Positions 14,477 to 27,400 of a stretch of 57,363 bases of DNA are shown here, piece by piece. A model generated the notes under the pieces. The model was not told the origin of the DNA. It did not search any database and saw only the letters and a list, made by a program, of their open reading frames with translations. Origin of the DNA: Paraglomus occultum (taxonomy: Eukaryota; Glomeromycota; Glomeromycetes; Paraglomerales; Paraglomeraceae); contig CAJVPJ010000046.1 of NCBI GenBank assembly GCA_910592205.1, positions 1-57,363 of the forward strand. The letters are read 5' to 3'. Both the position numbers and the translations under genes were made by a program. Position 1 is the first letter of the stretch; each line of letters begins with the position of its first letter.

Positions 14477-15876
14477 ACGTCTCGCTGATTAACTCAGCTG
14501 AACCGAAAACTGCAGTGGTACGTTTGGCATGATTTTTTAGCACAACTCATGCTGAATTCATCACCAACTAAATTGTCTGTCTTCACCCATTACAGTGTCC
14601 TGCAGGATTAATTACGTGAACTAAATCTATGCATTATAAACAACATAAGGGAGGTCCGGATCAGGCATTCTTTCACTATGGACTATATGCATCTCAAGCC
14701 TTTTCATATGACAAGCGGGAAAACCCGCCTTTAATTCATTTGTAATTTTGTTTCGTTTTATTGTTAAATTGTTAATTTTAACCAATATTGATCTGCAACT
14801 GCGATCAATGAAACCACAAAGTTGACGAATTATAGACATGACATTACGCATAATACAAGCGTGTCTTGACGACATGCGCTAATCATACTATAGATACATA
14901 AAAACGCATTTTTTTTTCCGGTTATCAACTTTATACGGGGCGCCAATCGTTCTTCTCGATAATAATTTTTATACATTAGCCTCTGTACTTTACGTTATCT
15001 TTTCTTATATACAACTTCTCATCCAAAAGTATCTTATTAGAATAATCATTAGTATTTTCGTTTCCGTTTAATCTGTCGATTCTTCAAGAAAATCTATTCT
15101 CTATTAAGCTATTAATCGGCCTAGAATGAAGTTTGAATTAAAGTGATCTGATGATCAGCTACACTAAATGCTAATGAACAGCTCGTCTCCTGAAATTGTG
15201 ACGCTTGAGCGGGAAGAGCGAGTTGGTCATAATACTTGTGCGTTAGACACATAGTCAAAGCTAGCTCATATTAACGGACCATTAGTCCCGAAGATTGGGC
15301 ACAAAGTTAATTGCATCCTGAACGTTAACAGGTGAAACGGTTGTATGGAGTTTAATAATGTTGTGTGCGGCAATTCCATTTCGATACTAATACTAAATAT
15401 AAAATGAGCAATTCCTTAAAATGAACAGTAACTAAAATCAGCTTGTACCGTACCCCCGGAAATAATGGCGCGTTAAAACCACATTTAACATGCAAGTAAT
15501 AAATCTGCCTTCCCGCTACAATTCTGCATACAGGTAATACAATTAGATAAAATCATCAACGTGACAGAGGATAGCAACTTTGCTATCCGTATGTAAATGC
15601 CACAAAAAAACAAAGAAAAAAAAACAACGGATGTCACCATTTCAACAAATACAAAGCAAATGCTTTTATTTCGTTTTTTCGGGCTGGTTAATAAGTTTAT
15701 ATCACGTGAGCGATGGTTTTGGAGAAGACGATTATGGTGACAAAACAATAAATAATATTATTAACAATGATAATAATAGTTAGCAGTGGTAATAGCGGTC
15801 AGCAGGTAGTCGTAGTAGTAGTCGTAGTAGTAGTAGTAGCAGTAGTAATAGTAGTAGCAGCAGTAGTAGTAATAGT

Positions 15877-15907
<31 letters not shown>

Positions 15908-15987
15908 ATAGTAGTAGTAAATAGTAATAATAACAATAATAAAATACTCAACGTGCAGAATTACCTAACATGGAATGTATCTTAATA
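14477..15987. other. Convergent intergenic region
   Basis: This lies between the 3' ends of the zinc-finger gene and the isomerase gene. It has no supported gene. It contains the trinucleotide tract at 15,798-15,930 and otherwise ordinary AT-rich sequence, presumably with both transcript ends. Confidence 0.6.
15798..15930. repeat. GTA/GCA trinucleotide microsatellite
   Basis: A long run of GTA triplets with interspersed CGTA and GCA units. It makes an artificial poly-Val/Ala frame. It lies close to the 3' end of the isomerase gene. Confidence 0.85.
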
Positions 15988-17085
15988 TTATATAAGTTCT
16001 TCTAATTGCTTAAAAGTCAGTAATCCTTTCACCTTATTATTCTTATCCACTACTGGCAGTGTAGAAATAGAATAGTCACTTTCTTCCATCAGACGCTTAG
16101 CCTCATTCGCCAAGTCATCCACGAAACAAGTCACTGGATTTCGCGACATTACATCATTTGCATTCAACTCAAAGAACTGACCCCTAAGCGCAATTGCCCT
16201 CCGGATATCGCCACTCGTTATGACTCCCACTACGCTATGACCAGAATCATCGATGACTAGTGCCACTGAATTACACTTATAATCCATCATCTCAGCAACC
16301 ACTCTATCCATTTTTGTTGACATGAAAACTGTTAACACATCGGAAATATGGTACATAATATCTTTTACTTTCAGCAATAACCGACGGCCTAACGAGCCTC
16401 CAGGATGGTTCAATGCAAAACTTTGCGGAGTAAACCCGCGCAATTCCATCAAAGTTATAGCCACGGCATCACCAAGCGCCAATGCAAGGGTAGTGGAAGT
16501 GGTCGGAGCGGGGATATATTGGCAAGCTTCGCTCTTTACATGGCCGTCTAACCAGATGTCAGACTCTTTGACCAACCGAGAGTTCTTATTGCCACATAAT
16601 GCAATTACGGACACATTACGTTTTCTTAACGATGGCATCAACCTCAGTACTTCCTCTGTATTCCCGGAGTAGCTAATTGCAATAACAGTATCATTCGCTT
16701 GAATAACACCCAGATCACCGTGAAGACCTTCAACTGGATGTAAAAATACAGCACAGCTGCCCGTACTCTGCAAAGTCGCAACTATCTTTTCTCCAATCTT
16801 TCCTGATTTACCAACACCGGTTACTACTATCTTCCCTCCCCTATCAAGAGTCTGAAACAGCCGATAAATTGCTTGATGAAATTGGTCTTTATTCTCATGA
16901 CGTAATCTTTCTGCACAATCTGCTAACGCATTACTTTCTTGCAACAGAATACGGGATGCCTCTTGGATGATTTCATCTGATGTCATGGTAGGAGTAGGAG
17001 TGCTGGGCATAATGGAGGTATCTTTTTGTGACAGCGTTATGTGTGTGGTAGGAAAATACACTGTAGCAGGAGATTGAGCTAACAT
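15988..17085 (-). CDS. KpsF/GutQ/KdsD-type SIS-CBS sugar-phosphate isomerase
   Basis: A single 365-codon exon. Residues about 70-200 form a SIS domain with the family signatures GVGKSGKIG, HGDLG and ISYSGNTEEV, then the PTTSTTLALALGDA stretch and HPGGSLGRR. Two CBS domains follow to the C-terminus. Bacterial members (KdsD, GutQ, KpsF) convert ribulose-5-phosphate to arabinose-5-phosphate; the fungal substrate is not shown here. The N-terminal 35 residues are extra, Thr/Pro-rich and poorly conserved, so the start could be one of the internal Met codons near residues 26-34. The gene has no introns, while the neighbouring fungal genes have 7-21 exons. That fits ancient acquisition from bacteria but does not prove it. 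It uses no UGA codons, so it is read by the host code. Confidence 0.93.
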   Translation of the reverse strand: MLAQSPATVYFPTTHITLSQKDTSIMPSTPTPTMTSDEIIQEASRILLQESNALADCAERLRHENKDQFHQAIYRLFQTLDRGGKIVVTGVGKSGKIGEKIVATLQSTGSCAVFLHPVEGLHGDLGVIQANDTVIAISYSGNTEEVLRLMPSLRKRNVSVIALCGNKNSRLVKESDIWLDGHVKSEACQYIPAPTTSTTLALALGDAVAITLMELRGFTPQSFALNHPGGSLGRRLLLKVKDIMYHISDVLTVFMSTKMDRVVAEMMDYKCNSVALVIDDSGHSVVGVITSGDIRRAIALRGQFFELNANDVMSRNPVTCFVDDLANEAKRLMEESDYSISTLPVVDKNNKVKGLLTFKQLEELI

Positions 17086-19269
17086 TTGTTGTTCTGAATA
17101 TTGATACGTCCAAAATTTTTGGTTTCAGACTGTTGTTGGTCTCGGTCTTGTAGATATTGTTTGACTCAAAAAAAAAAGTTTCGGATATGTCCTTGCGGAT
17201 CGTGTAATCGATATCAGATGTGTACGACAATGTATTATTCATGCGCGTATACAGTAACGTGTCGAAATAAGTTCAGGAACTGGATAATACGGTTCGGAAA
17301 AACATTAAACATGAATGTCGCACGATTACATTTTCAGCTGCGCCACAGGATAAATTTGAGATTAGTCATCTTTTCTTGAGCCATTTACCCATCACAAGAA
17401 ACTTATAATTTAAAATGATACTTACCGTGATGGCAAGGTTCTATCGAACCGTCGAATGTTACACATTTCTTAATACATTTACCTCTCAACGAACGACTAG
17501 TGCTGGTTTTTGTCGGAACAGGTTACCATTACGATGATAATAAAAAAGTAAACGGAATTGAAAAATGTGTAATCGCTCAGATGGTGCAATCGTACCACAG
17601 ACTTCTTCTGACATTTGCAAAATTTACTTGAGATTACTAATCAGTCAGTAAACTTTCAAACGCTTCAGTGTTATCCGTAACGTAGTGCTTATATTAACAA
17701 AGAAAGCGGAGACGAATAATTATCTTTGATCTTTCCCGCGATCCAATTTGGAAATATATTTTCTACTGAACTACTTGCATATCATAATTTAGGTCTTTTC
17801 GATACTATTAATCATCACGATACGAACGAGCATAACTGGGCATCAAATATTTTGAATCTGCTTAGCGGCAAATTGTCTTATGTCAACATTGTTTGTGATA
17901 ATAGCGAATAAAGTGCGTCTATTTCGAACTGGGCTCGGAGTCCAGAACAACAATATTGCTGTGTCATCCATTATAAATCATTTTGTGATTGTTCAAGTTC
18001 ATTTTCATTCGATGGTAATTATTACCGGCAGCCTGTAAATTCCACAAACCCGATTTCACCCGACATACCTTTAGGCGTCCTGATATAGTTAATACCAATA
18101 TTGTGACGATCAGCTACTCATACTCTAGTTCGGTTGATGTTGTAGTCAAAATCTTAATCTTTGCCGATTAAGTATCTCAATTCCTAAGCAGACATAAACG
18201 ATGGTTAAAATTTCATTCGGTTATTTGCGTTGTCACAAAATGATCCTTATAAACCTCTAATTATCTCCGATCTCAACTTTGTGTTATATTCAAGACTGTT
18301 AACAGAATCAAGATTACGCGAAGCAATAAAATTCGCTAGCAAAAACCTATCTATGTAGGATACGAAACGGTGGAAAAACAATTTGTTATATGGCATATCA
18401 GCGATTATGACAGATACAAAGTTACCGACTTTTGTTCATAAGGATTAAAGCAATTCTTCCGAAATTTCACAAATAAACTAATTTTATTAGAATTTTGAAT
18501 GGAGAGTTTATTTGGGGGCAGTTTATGTCTAATAACATATATTCTAACTATAATTCCGAAGTACAGAGTCAATACGCAATGATTACACTGTCAGGAAACT
18601 GTGCAACCACATAATTTGCGTAGTAGGTAAAATGAGCGACAAAACAAAAGGCAGAGTGTACTTCTCTGTAAGGAAACGCTCTTCAGAAGCTCCACTTCCC
18701 TATAGTAATGGACAGTAATAGTAATGGAGTCCATCCGCTGATTTATTAAACCATAATATTCTTTAACTTCATATGACACTATATGTAGGAGATCTATATC
18801 TATTAAGTTCAGCAATTTTTGCATTAATAAAAGAAGGATTGCTTAATTTAATTTCTTTCCTCTGTAATCCTGTTAATGAAGTTTTAATGCATTTAGCGTC
18901 CCTATGTCTGCATTAGAATTGTTGGGCAGAAATTCTCTTGCGTCGTATTAAGAGAATTGGTTGAGCCATTGTTACGTTTATTAATATACTGTACAAACAA
19001 TAACTTGATTTTGTTGGTATAAAGTAAAACACAAGTAAAAACTAATCATATGGCTTGATTAAAATCCAGCCATTATAAGGTGGCATTTTTTGGTACAGAA
19101 AAATTCCGATATAACACAAAACCGGTAGAGCCAGAGTCATTATTTATGTTCCGCTTCTCTCTTATATATTACATTTGGTATTCGGATTGTCCGCTTTGTT
19201 AAGCCTTCAACTACCAAGTAAACGCCTATCCGAATCAGGTAGTATGACATGATATGAACTTACCACTAT

Positions 19270-19298
19270 TAAATTTGTTATAACGAGGTTTGGCTGTA
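19270..19298. repeat. Tigger-like terminal repeat remnant
   Basis: Read on the minus strand, this begins TACAGCCAAACCTCGTTATA, close to the pogo/Tigger terminal-repeat style including the TA target. No matching second end was located by eye. Confidence 0.35.
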
Positions 19299-19495
19299 TT
19301 TTTAAAGAAATGGTAGTATGTTGTTACTGCCGAAAATTTTGGTCTTTTTTTTTAACACCAAATTTTAAATAAAATTGAACGACACTTGGTCTCTTGCGAC
19401 GTAATTGTTCTGCTATTCATCAGAAATAACATCCAGAGTTTTATTTCCGAGAATACGTCATATTGTTATGCAGTATATCTAAAAACGGGAGGCAT

Positions 19496-19536
19496 TTATT
19501 TCGCCGACAAAGTTTCGAAATTTGTCGGTGAAATAA
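19496..19536. repeat. 41-base near-perfect palindrome of the TTTCGCCGAC family
   Basis: The two arms TTATTTCGCCGACAAA and TTTGTCGGTGAAATAA face each other around TTTCGAAA-like centre bases. The unit matches the repeat at 3,962-4,150, so both belong to one repeat family. Confidence 0.75.
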
Positions 19537-22118
19537 ACCAGACCCATATAAACTAGTTATTATTGCGAGCACAGCGACTCAATCTTGATGTTTTTAATTA
19601 ACAAATTATTTGTCAGCGGTATAATGTTATAATTAAAGATTGAATATCGTATGATGGTACGCTGAGTACGTAAGGTGTCGGAAAAGTTTTGACAATGTAG
19701 ATTTATTTCAATGATCTGTGCACCTACTCAAATAAAATGAAGTTCAAGGTTCAGTTGATCTTGCGTCTGACACGATTTGGTTTGACTATTATTGAGAAAT
19801 TTGTTCAAAAACCCTTCCAAAACTATTGGCGAATTCTACGCAAGAACGTCAACATTATTACCTTTTTTTTGGCTAGAAATTAGTTAAAATATATTACAAA
19901 TTTACCAAGAGTTGAGCGTTATTGAAAACCAATACGCTGCTGGGCATGCGCTATTTACTTGTGGATTAAAGCATTTGAAGATGGAAACAAGAGCATTGAA
20001 GATAATTCCGTGCTCGTTTGACAAAAAATTGAGAAACTAATTTCCCATAATTGTAAGAATTGTAGGAACTATAAATTGAAATTTCTGAAAAAGAATCAAG
20101 TATATCTTACACAGTCAACATAAAGTGTGTTCAGGATGAATTTTATACATCACAACCTCATAGTAATAGAGCAGAAGCTGTTAATAGTTTTTAGGAAGAA
20201 AAGAGTCTATTAGGACCACATTCTTATTACAATCCAGATATAGATTTCCCGTCTTTTTTGAATAAAAAAAACAGAGCAAAAAAAATTTAGAAAGATTAAA
20301 GTCTTCTACAAGTTTTTAGGCAAGGTCACAAAGCATACAAATAAGAAGTACTACAGAGTCTTTCAAAGAGCTGAAACGTTGCATAAAATGCGTGGCTGGT
20401 TCAAAAAGTTCTTGCCGCATACTTCTCATTTTACGGGTTGATAACCTACAACAATAAAAGTTCAAACAAATTTGGTTCATTTAAATAGATAGTTGTTGAG
20501 ATATCTTTCGTTCATTGAAACAACTAGCTTGAATTTTACGTGAACAATACTGATTTCACATACTTGTTAGAATGACAAAATGTGACAAATGTTAGTAAAA
20601 TTAATGCAAAATTAACAAAATTTTGTAGAGATATAAAGCACTAACATTACTTTAACAGCTGGTTAAAACTTGGAAGGCAAGCCCTTTATTCAGAAAATCC
20701 TCGCGGAGCAAGTTTGGAAAAATATCTACAGTTTGCTTAATAAAGACCCTTATAAAAAATATATATAAACAAAGTTGTCTTTAAGCCAAGTGGCAAAAAC
20801 TACCCGCGTAAGCTGAGAGTATTGTAAACGAATATTTCAAAACTATTATGTACATTCTCAAGAAATAAATATATTGCCACAGCTTTTCAGACTGTTTACG
20901 TATTGTTCATGCGTTAATTATGATTGTAACCCTACTGATAAGGCTTGCAGCCTTAACTGCACAAGTAACGATTGCATTAATTGTTATGGGTGTGCATTTA
21001 ACAAGTATATCTTGTGGTATACCTTACTCTTAAAAATAAATAACGGATGTTCATTTCTTGATCTTTCGCGTTAAGACAAATCATGTTATTAAAAATCGTT
21101 GTTGTATCCGGTGTGTAATTATCATAGATATCACATCGCAAACTTCACGTCCCAGAATGAGGCACAACATTTGTTCGATGAAAAAGTAATTTATAAATCG
21201 AATTTAAATTTATATTGTACATTTACTTTTTTGTTGTTGTTTAATATATTCAAGCATAATAAACGACAATATGATTACTAGTCAACGAAATGAACCGGAC
21301 ACCTTATTTACGGCTTGTTATATAAGTGGTTGTTAAATGCGTTCTAGACCGGTGATAAGTAGGATGCAAAGTATCCCACCACCTCTAATTCGAGACAGGA
21401 ATAATCAAACAGTTTGTAAATTTCCCTGCATATAGTGTATAACAGATCCTGATAATGTGTGAAATTCAGATGCTTACAGCAAATCTTATCTGCATCGTTA
21501 AAAACATACGAAAAACATGTAAAACCATATGCCGCTTGTTAGAGACATAAACTTTAAAATCTATATTAATATCTCCATATGTTTCTAATCAATTTGCATA
21601 AAATTTTTTTGTGTAGGTTGCTAAATTTTACATTCTCTAGTTTTTTGGAATATCAGTCAAAATTAGGAGAAAACCGCTAGTAAATACTGTATCATCATGT
21701 CACATAATTATTTGCAATTTTAGTAGCCATTACGCAGTAATTTGTTCAACAATCATTTAAATACATGCTGACAGTCTAGGAAAACAAATAAAAAAAGATG
21801 CAAAATTTGGTTGGAAAAGGGTCGAGATATAATTTTGATATTTTTGAAACAGGATTTGTTATACAACATATGCAGAAATTTTTTCAAATCGTTTGATTAT
21901 TCTTGCCCTGAATTAGAAGTGGTGGGATACGTTTGCATTCTAACGTATAACAATGTAGGCTGGGCTGTATCGTTCTTTTTGCAGTTCCATGAAGTCGCTC
22001 ACGCTGTGCTTTAAAATTTCACTGTCTTCATCTTCTGACCCAACTCATCCAAAACTAACGTATCGACTAGGACGGGTGAAGGAGATAAATACTATTATTA
22101 TTTACATTGCTGATTGAA

Positions 22119-22212
22119 ATTCGTCAGTCATATGGTTTGTGAGTCAGTCGCACTACCAAATCCGGTTACCATACAATAATAGAAATAAGACGGCTGAAAT
22201 GTGCGGACCCGT
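22119..22212 (+). repeat. Direct repeat, copy 1
   Basis: This shares about 90 diverged bases with 22,629-22,739, from ATTCGTCAGTCATAT to GAAATGTGCGGACCCGT. The copies are about 415 bases apart in the same orientation. No coding sequence is recognised between them. Confidence 0.75.
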
Positions 22213-22628
22213 GCTGTGTTATTGTTATCATGTAAGTTATAATCTTATTTCAAAAAACTAACGTGTTTTCCCTTTTTTTATTTTTTATCTTTAAATGAAA
22301 TACTGCACTATCATGAAGACTTCCCAATGTACCCGCATAGTTACATACAGAACAATTGATACCCATTTTTGAGACTGTAGACTTTTATAATAGCTACATG
22401 TTTATGGGTTGTCTCATCAAAAAGCCTAATATTATACATCGTTTCCACTAGTGTGAACAACACTTTTCGAACGAGATTCTTCAAACAGGAGCGGCGGCTT
22501 GTAAAACAGACGTTGATGGTAACTTTCTAACAAATTATTGTTACTATTAGATGATATGAGTTCGAAAAGTGTCATACGCTCAGAAGCTTGACCAGAAGTC
22601 TGTTTGTTTTGTAACAGGGGAATTTACA

Positions 22629-22739
22629 ATTCGTCAGTCATATAGTTTGTGAGTTAGTTGTACTACTAAATCCGGTTATTCATGCGGTAATAGTAATAGA
22701 AATAAGACCGTATTTAACGGCTGAAATGTGCGGACCCGT
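22629..22739 (+). repeat. Direct repeat, copy 2
   Basis: The second copy of the element at 22,119-22,212, with a small internal expansion (extra TAGTAA and CCGTATTTAA segments). The pair could be a local duplication or short terminal repeats of a decayed element. Confidence 0.75.
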
Positions 22740-23902
22740 AGACATACTGCTGATGCATCCGTTGGATGGACACCTTTTCAATCTCTCGTATAATGCACCG
22801 CTGAATTATTTGTAATCAAAAGCAAGCTATCATTTACAAACGTTAAATCGGAGTCGACAAATCAAATACCGTGGGTGGTATTGAATAAAAATACACGCAA
22901 GGAAAATCCGCAGTAATAGCGACAGTGCATAAGCCAATACAAAGTCGTCAGTTAAGTGAAACCGAATACGGAGGCCTTTGATCGAAAATAAGGAGGCGCT
23001 ACGGAAGACGATAAAAGTCGCCGATATCGTGGTAAAAAGAAAAGGAAAAAGTAGCAGTTGACGAAGAAACAATAGTATGGTCATAAATAACGATGGGGAA
23101 AGCGACTGAAAAGGGGTAGATCAAGGAGAAGGTTTGAAAAAAGGGTTGCTCGATCCATTACTAACAAACTAACGGCTCCTTTGTTCGTTTTTTATTGCCA
23201 TAAACGTCAGTTTGCTTATTAAACTCTGATTTTAAATTGCGAAATGTGTTCTAACTTAAATTTATCTAATGATAAAAATCTAAAGGCCGACCGATGAGAA
23301 ATCGGGCGGCACACTACACCCGTCTAGTAAACATGACTTAATTTTATTGATACACTATTCCTCTCGATAAGGCAAGCTCATCAGTTGGGTCAAAACAATC
23401 ACGAGTTTTTTATACAAGAGGTTTTCTTATAACGAATAATATGCTTAACTTGAATGAAACAAAATGTTAATTGCTGGACTTTTTTTTTTCATGCTAGCGT
23501 TGTTATGTACAGCATGGTTTTTCTGATTCTCAGGGCTAAAGCGCAAAGCTGATTGGTCGTTAAAAGTTCCAGAATAGGATGTCAGTCGATTATGATAGAA
23601 CATTATCGCATATCTCTTTCATTGTCGCAACAATGATTTAATTAATATCATGTTATTAGTATGCTTCTACTACTACAAGTACAATAACGACATCATTTAT
23701 TGTGTATTATGTTGCGCCACATCTTAAGAATACAAGACACAAGCGAATAATAATAAGTGATAAACAACGGAGGTTTAATCTGAAGGACAAGACCAGCACT
23801 TAAAAAAAAAGCCTCTCATCACCAACTCTTCGGCAATATTGAGCGAACAAAATAGCCTACAAATTAAATCTCAAAGGTTGTCCATTGTATATTTTCCTCT
23901 CA

Positions 23903-23950
23903 TAGTCAACTTCATTAATCCGAACCTCGTCAATCCGAAGAAAATTTCTG
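23903..23950. repeat. Pogo/Tigger-like terminal repeat remnant
   Basis: The sequence contains AGTCAACTTCATTAATCCGA followed by ACCTCGTCAATCCGAAG, the typical two-half structure of pogo/Tigger ends. A possible partner end (AGAGTTCGG) lies near 24,238. No transposase lies between them. Confidence 0.35.
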
Positions 23951-24451
23951 GTCCCAATTAATTAACATTAATAGTGAAGTTACCTCGATAATGAAATTAC
24001 TGTAATTCGTATTTTTTGTTAACAAAAGCAAAAACCCTATTGTGCGTACAGAGAATCGTAATAAAATGAAAAGACAAAAAGAGAACTAAGTATTTGAACT
24101 GTGTAATATCAAGAACATTAAGAACCAAACGCTAGCAGCTTAATTTAAAATTGGTAATTAATAAACGTCTTGTTTATTGTTAACTAGTTTGCTTTAGTAT
24201 TGGGCACAAAAGCATTTATTCCTATTCTTTTTTAATTAGAGTTCGGTTCTTAATATTAATATTAATGTAATAATGTGTGAACAATTATTTGTTCAATGGG
24301 TAAATTCGGATTATGAAGAAAACTTCAAGCTTTGGTCCAATGGACTTTGGATTAACGTGGTTGAGAATTTTTATCCACATTCTCACGCCATTATCTCACG
24401 TGAAACACGTGTATTAGTGGTAAATTTTGATCTACAATTTTCGTCGGCAGC

Positions 24452-27400
24452 ATGTTGCGATCCAAAACTTACCTCAAACGAACGAAAAAAGGAATCGTGA
24501 AAGCTGTGCAGGAACATTACCTACGTGATGATATATGGTGTTCTGTCGAGTTCTGCTCAATATGTGCTCATACTCAACCAATTTTAAGCGCGAACCCAGC
24601 GACGACAGTCCTCGTTCCTACACCTCATTATCTTGTTCCCGATACGAATGTATTCTTTAATCAGGTTGGTAAAAAATCTTTACTGATCTTTGCCGTTTTG
24701 TGGTAACTTGTTCCAAAAGTTTCTCTGTAAGTCGGGTAAGCACTTGGCCCTCTTTTCCAAAAAGATTTTACGCAAGATATGTATGCTTGCTTTTGTCTCA
24801 AATGGAATTGTATTTCCGTCAAAGCATGTTCTGACCGACTAATGCTTTTTTTTTTGTGAATAAATGATTGCTGTTATTTATGAATGAGTGAATTACGACT
24901 AACAAGTATAAACGATGTTATATTTACTCACGCAGATTGACCTGATTGAGCATCCTGCTTTGAAAGACGTTATCGTGATGCAGACAGTGTATGAGGAGTT
25001 AAGACATTTGAATCTGACAATTTATAATAGACTGAAAAAAGTCATTGAAGATCCGCAACGCCGGTTTTATGTATTTTCCAATGAACATCATCGGTTAGTC
25101 AGTTGCTTGTGAATTTTATCAATTTTTATCCGCTTCTAATTTGTCTCCAATAATACACCATCGGGTATATAGCAAAACTTATGTAGAGCGTTTGAAACAA
25201 GAATCTCCTAATGACAGAAATGATAGAGGTTGGCATAGTGTTATTCATTGCTGATATTTGTTTATATGGAGAAAACTTAATAATATTGTATAGCTATACG
25301 AGAGGCTATTAAATGGTATACAAGTCATCTTCAAGACTCATCCACGAATGATCATAAAGTCGTACTTCTATCTGACGATGCTGCTAACCTAAAGAAGGCG
25401 AAATCGGAAGGCTTACTTGCATACTCTGGTATTTAGGAATTGTGATTTTATTATGTCATTGCTTTGCTGAAAAGTTCACGTTTTAATATAAATATACGTT
25501 CACAAATAGTTGAAAAGTACGTTGAATCGATTACAGAAACGCCTGAACTAGTTAATATGCTCAGAAACATGTCCGTCTCTGATGATTCTGAAAAGAAGGT
25601 TACATATGATGAGGTAATGTTTGGCTTCAGCAGGGAGCATAATTGATTAATATGTTTCTGTAGTATTTACTTTGAAATAGTATCTTAGTTCTGCGCAGAT
25701 TGCAAATGGACTAAAGAATGGTACCTTATACCAAGGAACTCTCAGTATCAGTATGCACAATTATCTGGAGGTAATGGAGGTATCGCAGCATTTATATGTC
25801 ACCTGCCTTAATCGTATAGTAATTATTCGTATTTGTTAGGGCTCTATTGCACCAGTCATTGATGGACAGGAAAATCAGATTATGATAATAAATCGCGATA
25901 GGATGAATCGTGCCATCCAAGGGGACGTGGTTGCTGTGCAGCTTCTTCCCAGATCAGAATGGCGCAGAACGCCATCAGCTGTCATTGTGGAAGAAGGTAG
26001 CGAGATGCGCTATCGGTATCTTGCATGATTTTACCTTTTAACGGATAAGCCTGCTTCTTACTATACGACTTATGTAGACGAGGAAAACGCTATTCTTCAG
26101 GATTTAAATGAAGCTGAGATCTCTCTCGACCAGACTAGTAATACAGATTTCGGAGAGCTCCAACCAACTGGTAAAGTAGTTGGTATAATTAGGCGAAATT
26201 GGAGATCGTATCTTTAACACTGAATTGCAAATTTTGTTGCTTGCTGCTACTCTTGTTTTTTGAGATTGTTCTTGACTGAAAGCTGCCGAACAGATATTGT
26301 GGTTTCATTAGCAAGAAAACAATCGATAGCTCAGGCCAAGCTAGATCAGAACATGTGACCGTTATTCCAATGGATCGACGAATTCCGAAGATTAGAATTG
26401 TAACTCGACAAGCTCGAAATTTCCTTGGACAACGTATCTTAGTAGCCATTGATTCGTGGCCGAAACATTGCATGTAAGAGGCATGTAATTAGTTAAAACG
26501 TATAAGAGTAAGGTATTGATTAAATTTCGTGTAAAGGTTTCCACAAGGTCATTTTGTACGAACTTTAGGTGCTGCTGGGGACAAAACAACCGAGACCGAG
26601 GTGTTACTTCTCGAGCACGATGTTCCTTTTCAAGATTTTTCGACACAAGTGTTGTCTTGTCTGCCTTCTGAGGGGGAATCATGGAAAGTAACAAATGAAT
26701 ATCAGCATAGGATGGACTTCAGAAATTTGAATGTTTCAAGCATCGACCCGCCTGGTAAATGTGTTGCATATTATTTGTTTTGAACATAAGCCCTTTATAC
26801 TCAGATTTATCGTGTTTGTAAAGGTTGCGAGGACATCGATGATGCCTTGCACGTGCGTATTCTACCAAATGGGAATTATGAAGTTGGTGTTCGTAAGTGT
26901 AACCGTTTCTTCATTACATCATTGCGAACTGGAGAATGTTATTCTGATAGTTGCTATATAGATATTGCAGACGTTACGCATTTTGTGAAGCCTGGTACCT
27001 CATTGGATGAAGAGGCAGCGGTTCGGGGAACGACTGTTTATCTAGTCAATAAACGTGTGGATATGCTGCCAGCCTTGCTTGGAAGTAGTAAGTTTCGTGC
27101 AAAGTTGCTTATAAAACACGAACCGTAATGAAGCAATGGAATTTGTTTAGATTTGTGTTCCCTTCGAGCGGGTGTTGAGAGATTAGCGTTTTCGTGTATG
27201 TGGGTAAGTTTATCCATGTCTTTAAACCTTCCAACGCTCAGTTTGATTAGACTATATTTATATTATGAAGGAGTTAAATGATGATGCAGACGTTGTTAAG
27301 ACCCAATTCGCAAAAAGCGTAATAATTTCAAAAGCTGCATTGACATACGAGGAGGCTCAACGGCGAATAGATGATTTGTAAGATGCAATTAATTTATTCA

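Larger units (their letters stand above)
17086..24451. other. Gene-poor fungal region with transposon debris
   Basis: No gene with recognisable domains was found. The region contains a palindrome of the TTTCRCCGAC family, a 100-base duplicated sequence near 22.1 and 22.6 kb, and several short terminal-repeat-like segments of pogo/Tigger type. A TGTCGGAAAAGTTTTGACA-like sequence near 19,676 followed by interrupted frames to about 20,430 may be a decayed DNA transposon. A Cys-rich 66-codon frame at 20,874-21,074 has no family match. Confidence 0.55.

Noticed and set aside
15767-15985. 72-codon Val/Ala-rich frame
   Set aside because: It is a translation of the GTA/GCA microsatellite.
16322-16672. 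116-codon plus-strand frame
   Set aside because: It is antisense to the SIS domain of the isomerase gene, which explains its length.
24273-24500. 75-codon frame upstream of DIS3
   Set aside because: It is in a different frame from the conserved DIS3 N-terminus at 24,452 and lies mostly in its 5' UTR.
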